Positions 1 through 5,926 of a DNA stretch of 10,489 bases are shown here, one piece after another (position 1 is the first letter of the stretch; each line of letters opens with the position of its first letter). Under the pieces are notes generated by a model, which had not been told where the DNA came from, made no database searches, and saw only the letters and a list, made by a program, of their open reading frames with translations. Source of the stretch: JBDHUJ01 sp039809105. Lineage in GTDB: Bacteria > Patescibacteriota > Saccharimonadia > Saccharimonadales > UBA4665. The position numbers and the translations under genes were made by a program. Location of the stretch: NCBI GenBank assembly GCA_039809105.1, contig JBDHUJ010000042.1, forward strand, positions 1 to 10,489, read 5' to 3'.

Positions 1-45
1 CAGCCAGCACTTTTTATTCCCAGGAATATCTGGTAGTTTTGACAT
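1..45 (-). CDS. Transposase N-terminus (partial, runs off left edge)
   Basis: The minus strand from position 45 encodes MSKLPDIPGNKKCWL, identical to the first 15 residues of the partial protein at 10391 on the plus strand; the only base change is in the Leu codon (CTG against CTA). A GAGGAG ribosome binding site lies 8 nt upstream, on the opposite side of the conserved block. Only 15 codons are visible, so the transposase identity rests on the right-hand copy and on the duplication itself. Confidence 0.6.
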   Translation of the reverse strand, partial: MSKLPDIPGNKKCWL

Positions 46-121
46 TGGAACATCTCCTCTTTACTTGGTAGCTTTACATCTCCAAGTTTACGGGATGTTC
101 CGTTTTAGTTTAGTGAACCCC
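1..121 (-). mobile_element. 5' end of an insertion sequence, left copy
   Basis: Positions 1-121 are the reverse complement of 10315-10435, with 119 of 121 bases identical and no gaps (pairing positions sum to 10436). The repeat stops abruptly after a run of four G (on the minus strand), as expected for an IS end. Inside it, on the minus strand, come a GAGGAG Shine-Dalgarno and the start of a transposase. The rest of the element lies outside the window. The family cannot be fixed from one end; the zinc-ribbon transposase start seen in the right copy is compatible with IS1595-like or related DDE elements. The boundary lies 50 bp upstream of the pgl start codon. Confidence 0.8.
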
Positions 122-130
122 TATTAGATA

Positions 131-154
131 GAGCTCGACATGTCTGTCGAGCTC
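131..154. promoter_or_regulatory. Perfect palindrome over the pgl -35 region (candidate operator)
   Basis: Two 10-base arms, GAGCTCGACA (131-140) and TGTCGAGCTC (145-154), are exact reverse complements separated by 4 bases. The left arm contains the proposed -35 hexamer of the pgl promoter and the right arm fills the spacer. No T-tract follows, so a terminator is unlikely. A dimeric repressor site is the simplest reading; an RNA role is less likely because the predicted transcript starts downstream. Confidence 0.5.
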
Positions 155-164
155 GAGGTATACT
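135..164 (+). promoter_or_regulatory. Predicted sigma70-type promoter of pgl-gnd-zwf
   Basis: TCGACA (135-140, five of six matches to TTGACA), an 18-bp spacer and TATACT (159-164). The -10 ends 7 nt before the pgl ATG, so transcription would begin at or next to the start codon, giving a leaderless mRNA. A GAGG at 155-158 is 13 nt from the ATG and would lie upstream of the predicted transcript start. Confidence 0.45.
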
Positions 165-171
165 TAAGCAT

Positions 172-858
172 ATGAAGTTCATCATGGAGGGGCCGGAGGC
201 TGCCGCGAAGGCGGTCGCCACACAACTTATCGCCGCTGTCGAAGCGACAAAACCGACCATTTGGCTGGTGTGCGGAGGCTCGAACATACCGACCGAGGTC
301 GAAGTTATGAAGCAGGTGCGCGAGGCGGCACCAGACAGCTTGGGAAGCCTGCTCATTTTGCCGATGGACGAGCGGTATGGGCCACCCGGTCATGCCGACA
401 GTAACTATAAGCAGCTGCAAGACGCTGGGTTCAACCCGGGCAAGGCACTCTGGATGGACGTGCTGGAGCGTAACCTGCCCTTGCCCGAGACAGTCGACTA
501 CTACGGCGGTTTGGTAGAAGCGGCATTTGCTTCCGCACAGGTTGTCGTCGGGCTCTTTGGGCTCGGCACCGATGGCCACACGGCCGGCGTACTGCCTGGC
601 AGCCCGGCAGTCACGGAAGCAGTCACTACCGTGGTCGGGTACGATTCCCCGCCGTTCATACGTCTGACACTAACTCCCGGACAGCTTGTCAAAACCACGG
701 CTGCGTTCGTGCTGGCGTACGGCGAAACCAAAAAAGAGCCGCTCGAACGGCTCCGAGCCAACAAAGAAGATTTGCTACAGCTTCCTTCCAAGTTGCTCTA
801 CGACATCCCCGAAGCCTCCGCCTATAACGACCAGTTGGAGAACAAAAATGAAAAGTGA
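172..858 (+). CDS. pgl: 6-phosphogluconolactonase
   Basis: Hydrolyses 6-phospho-gluconolactone to 6-phosphogluconate, the second step of the oxidative pentose phosphate pathway, in the cytoplasm. The 228-residue length suits the SOL/DevB family. Visible family motifs are the GGS phosphate-binding turn (35-37), MDER (65-68) followed by SNY (77-79), and GLGTDGHTAGVLPGS (130-144), which matches the family signature GxGxDGHTASLFP. The C-terminal AYGETKKEPLERL is also typical. The start at 172 is preferred because the TATACT box sits just upstream; the second ATG at 184 has no better ribosome site. First gene of the pgl-gnd-zwf operon. Its last 11 bases overlap a small frame that bridges to gnd. 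The IS boundary is only 50 bp upstream, so its native upstream region may have been disturbed. Confidence 0.93.
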   Translation: MKFIMEGPEAAAKAVATQLIAAVEATKPTIWLVCGGSNIPTEVEVMKQVREAAPDSLGSLLILPMDERYGPPGHADSNYKQLQDAGFNPGKALWMDVLERNLPLPETVDYYGGLVEAAFASAQVVVGLFGLGTDGHTAGVLPGSPAVTEAVTTVVGYDSPPFIRLTLTPGQLVKTTAAFVLAYGETKKEPLERLRANKEDLLQLPSKLLYDIPEASAYNDQLENKNEK

Positions 859-949
859 AATAGGAGATATGAAATATGAATGGACTGCAGTAACTCACAT
901 TTCACATTTCACATTTCACATTTCTGCGACTGAAGGGAGCAAGCCATGA
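848..949 (+). CDS. Small bridging frame between pgl and gnd (possible coupling ORF)
   Basis: A 33-codon frame starts at ATG 848, 7 nt after a GGAG (837-840), overlaps the last 11 bases of pgl, and ends with a TGA overlapping the gnd start codon (ATGA, 946-949). Its middle is made of the TCACATT heptamer repeat, giving the low-complexity stretch HISHFTFHIS. It resembles no protein I know. It may be a repeat-filled spacer kept open so that translating ribosomes reach gnd, or pure chance. A nearly identical arrangement exists between GH57 and GH15. Confidence 0.25.
   Translation: MKSEIGDMKYEWTAVTHISHFTFHISATEGSKP
895..924 (+). repeat. Heptamer tandem repeat (TCACATT)x4
   Basis: Four exact copies of TCACATT (895-922) followed by TC, in the pgl-gnd spacer. 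The upstream GTGAAAT (855-861) is complementary to ATTTCAC inside the array (899-905, 906-912, 913-919), so alternative hairpins could form in the mRNA. Confidence 0.8.
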
Positions 950-1869
950 AAATAGCCATTCAGGGGTTGGGTCGCATGGGCATGCAGATTGCCCGCAAAT
1001 TGGCCGAGAGCGGCGAGCATACAGTTATCGCGCATAATCGCAGCCATGAGCCCATCGACGAGGCCGTGAGCTATGGCGCGGTCAAGGCATACGAAAAGCA
1101 AGACGTGCTGGACGCGTTCGGCGGCGACCAGGTTGTACTGTGGATAATGCTCCCTGCCGAAATCGTCGACGCGCAAGTAGACGAGTGGCTTACGCTGTTG
1201 CCGAAAGGCTCAATCATCATCGATGGGGGGAACTCCGACTTCCGCAGCACTAAAAAACTGAACGAAAAAGTTTCTGCTGCCGGCATGCAGCTGCTCGATG
1301 CCGGTGTTTCCGGGGGTGTATGGGGCTACCAAAACGGCTTCCCCATTATGTGCGGGGGTGATAGTAAAGAGGCGTTTGCGGCGCTCGAACCAGCCCTAAA
1401 GACGCTCGTTCAGCCTGGCGGCATGTACTACCACTTCGGCCCAAGCGGCGCCGGTCACTATGTCAAGATGGTGCACAACGCCATCGAATACGGCATGATG
1501 CAGTCGCTCGGCGAAGGCTTCCGTATGCTGCACGACGGCCCATACCAAAGCCTGGATTTGGCACAGGCGGCCGACCTCTGGCAACACCACAGCGTCATCA
1601 CCAGCTGGCTAACAGAACTGAGCCGCGATGCATTGGCCGAGAACCCCGAGCTGGAAGGCATTTCCGGCTACGTGGCCGAAAGCGGCGAGGCCCGTTGGAC
1701 GCTCGAAGCCGCCAAAGACCTCGGCATTACCCTGCCCTCCATCCAGGCGGCGTTCGATGTCCGTGTCGCAAGTCACAAGGGCGAAACCAACTTCGCAACT
1801 AAGGTGGTCGCTGCCCAACGTAACAAATTCGGCGGTCACAACCTGAACGGCGAAGGCGCTCAGAAATAA
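946..1869 (+). CDS. gnd: 6-phosphogluconate dehydrogenase, decarboxylating (short type)
   Basis: Oxidises and decarboxylates 6-phosphogluconate to ribulose-5-phosphate with reduction of NAD(P)+. At 307 residues it belongs to the short bacterial form rather than the ~470-residue enzyme. Order of motifs: Rossmann GLGRMG (7-12), IIDGGNSDFRST (91-102), DAGVSGGVWGYQNGFPIMCGG (118-138) holding the substrate-binding SGG, and the catalytic segment GHYVKMVHNAIEYGMMQ (170-186) with Lys174 and Glu181; the family usually has KMVHNGIEY, so Ala replaces Gly179. FGGHN is near the C-terminus. NR at 31-32 after the second strand may bind the NADP phosphate, but cofactor choice cannot be read safely. GAAGGGAG (932-939) gives a good ribosome site. 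The stop overlaps the zwf start by one base (TAATG). Confidence 0.93.
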   Translation: MKIAIQGLGRMGMQIARKLAESGEHTVIAHNRSHEPIDEAVSYGAVKAYEKQDVLDAFGGDQVVLWIMLPAEIVDAQVDEWLTLLPKGSIIIDGGNSDFRSTKKLNEKVSAAGMQLLDAGVSGGVWGYQNGFPIMCGGDSKEAFAALEPALKTLVQPGGMYYHFGPSGAGHYVKMVHNAIEYGMMQSLGEGFRMLHDGPYQSLDLAQAADLWQHHSVITSWLTELSRDALAENPELEGISGYVAESGEARWTLEAAKDLGITLPSIQAAFDVRVASHKGETNFATKVVAAQRNKFGGHNLNGEGAQK

Positions 1870-3236
1870 TGGAGCAACTGACGCGGCCGCTCGTCCTGAC
1901 TATTTTCGGTATCACCGGTGACCTTGCCCAACGCTACATTTTGCCGGCGCTCTATGAACTTGCCGCCGTCCATGTGCTACCGGAGCAATTTCGGATAGTC
2001 GGGGTTAGCCGCCGGGACATTGCCAGAGATGCAGTGTATGGCCAGCTGCAGGACTTCGTAAAGTCCGAGGGGTTTGACGAAACCGTCAAGCAACGCTTGC
2101 TTGCAGCAACAGAAATGCGCCAGATGAATCTCGATAACGCCGCCGACTACGCTGCCCTGCTCGAACGCCTCCACGAAGTTGAGCGTGAGTTCGGCGGTGA
2201 TGTGAACCAGCTGTACTATCTGTCTATTCCAGCCCAGTCGTTCACCGGCGTCGTCCATCTGCTCGGCCAGACCGGCCACAACGAACCGTCGCACGAAGGC
2301 GCGCCGTTACCCCGGTTGCTCATAGAAAAGCCGTTCGGCTATGACCTGGCATCGGCCGAAGAGCTTATAAACGCCGTCAAAGAACACTTTAGCGAAGCCC
2401 AAGCTTACCGCATAGACCACTACTTGGCAAAGGAGACGGCGCAAAATATCCTGACCTTCCGGTTCAAAAACCCGTTATTCGACGCCGTGTGGGACAACCA
2501 GCACATCGAAAGTATTGAAATCGCGGCCCGCGAGCAGCTGGACATAGAAGGCCGTGCTAACTTCTACGAACAGACCGGGGCGCTTCGTGACCTCATACAG
2601 AGCCACCTCATGCAGCTGCTGGCCATAACCACCATGCAAAAGCCGGCGTCAATGGATAGCGACAGCATACACGCCGCCAAGCTGGAGCTGCTCGAGCTGG
2701 TAGAACCGGCCGACCCAGCCCAAGCGGTCCGCGGGCAGTACGAAGGTTACCGCGCCGAAGTCGAGCACCCAGAATCACTTGTGGAAACCTTTGCACGTTT
2801 ACGGTTAAATATCGGCGGCAAATGGGCGGGCGTACCGGTGACGCTCGAAACTGGCAAAGCGCTCCAGGCCAAGCGTACCGAGATTACCGTCTGTTTCAAA
2901 CCGACCGAAGATGATTTGCGGAATAAGCTCCTGTTCCGTATACAACCGGCCGAAGGTATTACGCTCCAGCTCCAGGCCAAGCGCCCCGGCATAGATAACA
3001 CCACCGAGACTGTCGACATGGACTTTGACTACGTCGACTCATTCGATGAGCGGCAGCCGGGGGCGTACGAACGGGTCATCGTGGATGCCATACGTGGCGA
3101 CCAAACTTTGTTCGCGAGTAGCGCGGAGGTGTTAGCTTCGTGGCACATCATCGCTCCAGTGCTTCAAAAGTGGTCTGAGAATGACGACAGTTTGCTGTCT
3201 TATGCTAAAGGAAGCGACGGCCCCGCACCCTTATAA
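1869..3236 (+). CDS. zwf: Glucose-6-phosphate 1-dehydrogenase
   Basis: Oxidises glucose-6-phosphate to 6-phosphogluconolactone, the committed step of the oxidative pentose phosphate pathway. Motifs: N-terminal dinucleotide loop FGITGDLA (13-20), EKPFG (153-157), the substrate site RIDHYLAKE (181-189; normally RIDHYLGKE, so Gly to Ala), ALRDLIQSH (238-246), whose His246 corresponds to the catalytic base of the Leuconostoc enzyme, GVPVTLETGKAL (321-332), and AYERVIVDAIRGD (399-411). The lysine that usually follows the glycine loop (RRK in E. coli) is Tyr here (AQRY, 20-23). The length of 455 residues is slightly below the usual ~480-500, mainly at the C-terminus. Translation is probably coupled to gnd through the TAATG overlap. 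Last gene of the operon; the structured repeat A follows. Confidence 0.95.
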   Translation: MEQLTRPLVLTIFGITGDLAQRYILPALYELAAVHVLPEQFRIVGVSRRDIARDAVYGQLQDFVKSEGFDETVKQRLLAATEMRQMNLDNAADYAALLERLHEVEREFGGDVNQLYYLSIPAQSFTGVVHLLGQTGHNEPSHEGAPLPRLLIEKPFGYDLASAEELINAVKEHFSEAQAYRIDHYLAKETAQNILTFRFKNPLFDAVWDNQHIESIEIAAREQLDIEGRANFYEQTGALRDLIQSHLMQLLAITTMQKPASMDSDSIHAAKLELLELVEPADPAQAVRGQYEGYRAEVEHPESLVETFARLRLNIGGKWAGVPVTLETGKALQAKRTEITVCFKPTEDDLRNKLLFRIQPAEGITLQLQAKRPGIDNTTETVDMDFDYVDSFDERQPGAYERVIVDAIRGDQTLFASSAEVLASWHIIAPVLQKWSENDDSLLSYAKGSDGPAPL

Positions 3237-3250
3237 TCTAACCCGGCTGC

Positions 3251-3343
3251 GTGAAGCGCACGCGGGCGTAAGCCCGCGCTTCAGGGGAAGGGAGCTTTCT
3301 TTTGAATTTACTTCAAAAGAAAGTGGGAAGGGCGAGCCCTTCC
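3251..3343 (+). repeat. Structured dispersed repeat, copy A (short form)
   Basis: This non-coding block reappears on the minus strand at 7971-8046 with clear base-by-base similarity. It holds three hairpins: CGCGGGC-GTAA-GCCCGCG (3260-3277, GNRA-type loop); a perfect 12-bp stem 3295-3306/3312-3323 with a 5-nt loop; and GGAAGGGC/GCCCTTCC (3326-3333/3336-3343). Copy B has about 90 extra bases between the arms equivalent to the last hairpin. It lies between zwf and the glycosyltransferase promoter and could also slow or end transcription, though no T-tract follows. Confidence 0.8.
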
Positions 3344-3355
3344 TCAATAAAATAG

Positions 3356-3384
3356 TTGTGCTTACTCTTTCGGCACGCTATACT
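3356..3384 (+). promoter_or_regulatory. Predicted promoter of the glucan operon
   Basis: TTGTGC (3356-3361), a 17-bp spacer and TATACT (3379-3384). Transcription would start near 3391, leaving a leader of about 27 nt with AAAAGG (3407-3412) before the ATG at 3418. It starts 12 bp after repeat A, so the glucan operon probably has expression independent of zwf. Confidence 0.55.
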
Positions 3385-3417
3385 GAAATCAAACCGTAAG
3401 CAGAGACAAAAGGCAGG

Positions 3418-4623
3418 ATGAAAATACTGATGCTCGGGTGGGAACTACCGCCGCATAACAGCGGTGGGTTGGGTGTCGCGTGCTATGGACTGTGCAAGGC
3501 GCTTGCACGTCAAGGCGTAGACATTGAATTCGTGGTGCCCTACCACGAAAAGCACGACATCGACTTTATGAAGATTACACCGGCGCACCAGCAAGGCGCG
3601 CAGGTGGTACTGGAGAGCGGTGGTGCATATGACAGCCGTTTGTATATCCACCCCGATGGTCGTGAGGAGCGTTTGGATATCTATGGCCAAGTGAAGGCGT
3701 ACGAGCATGCGGTAGCCAAACTGGCGCCCGAAACAGAATTTGACATTATCCACGCCCACGACTGGCTGACCTTCCGCGCTGGTCTGCGAGCCAAGATGGC
3801 TACTGGCGCCCCCCTCATTTTGCACGTGCATTCCATAGAGCGCGACCGTGCGGGCGGCACGCCTGGCAACCCGCTCGTCCGTGACATAGAAGAAACAGTC
3901 ATGATGATGGCTGACGCTATCTGTGCCGTCAGCCAACTGACGAAAGACGCCATCGTAGCCGATTACGGCATCCCGGCCGACAAGATACACGTCATACACA
4001 ACCATTTGAACGACCTGCCCGAAGTGCAGCACCGCGATAACACGATGTACCCATACATTGCGGCTATGCGTGGCCGTGGCTACAAGGTAGTGACGAACGT
4101 CGGTCGCTTGACCGTACAAAAGGGCCTGCCGAACTTGCTTCGCGCTGCCCGCATAGTCGTCGACCACGAGCCGAAGACGCTGTTCCTGATTGTCGGCGGC
4201 GGCGACATGTTCCACGAACTTATACAGCTTTCGGCTGACCTGGGCCTGGGTAAGAACGTTCTATTCACCGGCTTCCAGCGTGGCCAAGCCTGGCGCGACT
4301 CGTTCGCGCTCGCCGATTTATTCGTTATGCCTTCGGTGTCGGAGCCCTTCGGTCTCACGCCTCTAGAGAGTATCGGATTCGGCACGCCGGCGCTCATAAG
4401 TAAACAGTCTGGTGTCAGCGAAGTCCTGCAGAACGCGCTGAAGGTTGATTTCTGGGACATCGAAAAGATGGCCGACGAAATCACCTCTGTCATCCAGAAC
4501 CCTTCGTTGCCCGAAACATTGCAGCACAACGCGTTCCGTGAGCTGCAAGGTATGCATTGGGGCCAGTCTGCACAGAAAGTTACCAACTTGTATCAGAAGT
4601 ACGCCGCGGGAGTCACAGCATGA
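3418..4623 (+). CDS. Glycogen-synthase-like glycosyltransferase (GT4/GT5 type)
   Basis: A GT-B fold retaining glycosyltransferase of 401 residues that probably extends alpha-1,4-glucan from a nucleotide-activated glucose. The N-terminal domain carries NSGGLG (14-19), in the position of the KTGGL loop of glycogen synthases, and IIHAHDWLTFRAG (110-122), close to the HxHDW motif of that group. The C-terminal nucleotide-binding domain shows NVGRLTVQKGLPNLL (227-241), LIVGGGD (257-263), VLFTGF (281-286) and the E-x7-E motif with Glu309 and Glu317 in SEPFGLTPLES (308-318). It lacks the lysine of the bacterial KTGG loop, so donor (ADP- or UDP-glucose) and even polymer are uncertain; another alpha-glucosyltransferase is possible. 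Its stop overlaps the GH57 start by 4 nt (ATGA), indicating co-translation with a glucan hydrolase and supporting a glycogen role. No signal peptide, so cytoplasmic. Confidence 0.85.
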   Translation: MKILMLGWELPPHNSGGLGVACYGLCKALARQGVDIEFVVPYHEKHDIDFMKITPAHQQGAQVVLESGGAYDSRLYIHPDGREERLDIYGQVKAYEHAVAKLAPETEFDIIHAHDWLTFRAGLRAKMATGAPLILHVHSIERDRAGGTPGNPLVRDIEETVMMMADAICAVSQLTKDAIVADYGIPADKIHVIHNHLNDLPEVQHRDNTMYPYIAAMRGRGYKVVTNVGRLTVQKGLPNLLRAARIVVDHEPKTLFLIVGGGDMFHELIQLSADLGLGKNVLFTGFQRGQAWRDSFALADLFVMPSVSEPFGLTPLESIGFGTPALISKQSGVSEVLQNALKVDFWDIEKMADEITSVIQNPSLPETLQHNAFRELQGMHWGQSAQKVTNLYQKYAAGVTA

Positions 4624-5831
4624 GCAAGAAAGCCATTGTTCTTTACTTGCACGTGCACCAGCCATACCGTGTGCGCAACTACACCATTCTCGACGCCGGC
4701 CATCGGCACGACTACTTCGACGCACCCTACGAAGACCGCACTAGCAACGAACGCATCATCCACAAAGTGGCCGAAAAGTCGTACTTGCCGACCAACAAAG
4801 TGCTGCTAGAGCTGTTGCACAAACATCCTGAATTCAAACTCAGCATGTCCATAACCGGCACCATTCTCGACCAGCTGGAGCAATGGTCTCCCGAAGCGCT
4901 CAAATCGTTCCAGGAACTGGTCGCTACCGGCCGGGTCGAAATTGTCGCGGAAACGTATCACCACAGCCTGGCATTCTTTTACTCTCGCCAAGAGTTCGAA
5001 GCCCAAGTGCAGATGCACCGCGAAAAGGTCCAGCAGCTCTTTGGTGTCACGCCGACTGCCTTCCGCAACACCGAGCTATCATATAACAACGACGTCGCGT
5101 ACTGGGCCGACAAAGCCGGCTACAAAGTTATCTTGAGCGAGGGTTGGGACCCGATACTCAAATGGCGCAGCCCGAACTATGTCTACCGTCCTAGCTATAC
5201 CGATAACATCCGCTTGCTCATGAAGAACTACAAGCTCAGTGACGACATTGCCTTCCGCTTCGGCAACCACGCTTGGAGCGAGTGGCCGCTGACTGCCGAC
5301 AAATACACTCACTGGCTCAGCGAGACGGGCGATGCGACGAATTTCAACCTGTTCATGGACTATGAAACCTTTGGCGAGCATCAGTGGGACGAATCCGGTA
5401 TTTTCGACTTCCTCCGGCACCTGCCCGGTGAATGGCTCAAGGGCCATGACCATACATTCATGACGGTCAGCGAAGCTGCCGATGCGTTCGAACCTGTCGA
5501 TACCGTCGATACGCCATACACGGTCACCTGGGCCGACACCGAACGTGACCTGTCTGCGTGGCTAGGTAACAGTATGCAAGACTCTTCCATACACGCCCTG
5601 TATGAGCTGGAAGATGCCGTCAAAGGTTCCGGCGACCTCGCGCTGATAGAAGATTGGCGGCGCCTGACCACCAGCGACCATTTCTACTACATGTGTACCA
5701 AATGGTGGAGCGACGGCGATATACACGCCTACTTCAGTCCGTACGAAACACCGTACGAAGCGTTTGTGGCGTTCATGAATGCCTGGCATGACCTGCAGTT
5801 CTGCCTCTCCGAAAAAGGAGCAACCGTATGA
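4620..5831 (+). CDS. Glycoside hydrolase family 57 (alpha-amylase type)
   Basis: A retaining alpha-glucan hydrolase or transferase of 403 residues. GH57 motifs in order: HVHQPYR (11-17, motif I HQP), GRVEIVAETYHHS (104-116, motif II), AFRNTELSYN (147-156, nucleophile Glu152), FMDYETFGEHQW (245-256, acid/base Asp247), and TTSDHFYYMCTKWWSDGD (350-367, motif V). The start at 4620 is chosen over an in-frame ATG 63 bp upstream because it gives the ATGA overlap with the glycosyltransferase and places the first strand and HQP at the expected distance. No secretion signal, so it should act on internal glucan. GH57 includes amylases, amylopullulanases, 4-alpha-glucanotransferases and branching enzymes; the ~400-residue single-domain size favours the amylase-type group, but branching or transferase activity cannot be excluded. 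A strong AAGGAG near its 3' end serves the frame at 5828. Confidence 0.9.
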   Translation: MSKKAIVLYLHVHQPYRVRNYTILDAGHRHDYFDAPYEDRTSNERIIHKVAEKSYLPTNKVLLELLHKHPEFKLSMSITGTILDQLEQWSPEALKSFQELVATGRVEIVAETYHHSLAFFYSRQEFEAQVQMHREKVQQLFGVTPTAFRNTELSYNNDVAYWADKAGYKVILSEGWDPILKWRSPNYVYRPSYTDNIRLLMKNYKLSDDIAFRFGNHAWSEWPLTADKYTHWLSETGDATNFNLFMDYETFGEHQWDESGIFDFLRHLPGEWLKGHDHTFMTVSEAADAFEPVDTVDTPYTVTWADTERDLSAWLGNSMQDSSIHALYELEDAVKGSGDLALIEDWRRLTTSDHFYYMCTKWWSDGDIHAYFSPYETPYEAFVAFMNAWHDLQFCLSEKGATV

Positions 5832-5926
5832 CGTATGACGTATCCCGTATAACGTATAAAGAAGCACCACGAAATACGAAATACTTTATACGGTATACTG
5901 TGAAATCGGAGATTTCACATGGGTAG
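5815..5926 (+). CDS. Small bridging frame between GH57 and GH15, with its own strong RBS
   Basis: AAGGAG (5815-5820) lies 7 nt before ATG 5828, which overlaps the GH57 stop as ATGA. The 32-codon frame (coding part 5828-5926) passes through the hairpin-rich spacer without a stop and ends at TAG 5924-5926, just past the GH15 ATG at 5919. The product resembles no protein I know. Either the frame keeps ribosomes moving into GH15 or the signal is a relic of an older GH15 start from which the gene was pushed away by repeat insertion. It parallels the frame between pgl and gnd. Confidence 0.3.
5847..5898 (+). repeat. Long imperfect hairpin in the GH57-GH15 spacer
   Basis: Arms 5847-5861 and 5884-5898 pair over 15 positions with a single A/G mismatch (5852/5893), and the inner 9 bp, CGTATAAAG/CTTTATACG, are perfect; the loop is 22 nt. 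The stretch from 5826 to 5898 is built from CGTAT-like units (CGTATGACGTAT, CGTATAACGTAT), so it is a small repeat array. TATACT at 5894-5899 looks like a -10 box but has no matching -35 and is probably part of the repeat. Confidence 0.7.
5900..5918 (+). promoter_or_regulatory. Hairpin presenting the GH15 ribosome binding site in its loop
   Basis: GTGAAATC (5900-5907) and GATTTCAC (5911-5918) pair perfectly over 8 bp around a GGA loop; the start codon ATG (5919) follows directly. The GGAG Shine-Dalgarno is partly in the loop and partly in the stem. In the folded mRNA initiation should be weak unless the stem is opened, for instance by ribosomes translating the upstream bridging frame. Confidence 0.55.

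Noticed and set aside
131..154. Palindrome upstream of pgl as a terminator for IS transcription
   Set aside because: No T-tract on either side; it fits better over the -35 of a promoter.
895..924. TCACATT array as a CRISPR
   Set aside because: The units are 7 bp, directly adjacent, with no spacers and no cas genes.
3445..4215. 256-residue minus-strand frame opposite the glycosyltransferase
   Set aside because: Shadow of the sense codons; no recognisable domain and the sense protein is clearly real.
4557..4619. Upstream ATG at 4557 as the start of GH57
   Set aside because: It would add 21 residues overlapping the glycosyltransferase without family similarity; ATG 4620 gives the usual ATGA overlap.
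856..5831. UGA read as glycine, as in some CPR lineages
   Set aside because: pgl, the glycosyltransferase and GH57 end at TGA at family-typical lengths, two of them in ATGA overlaps, so UGA is a stop.
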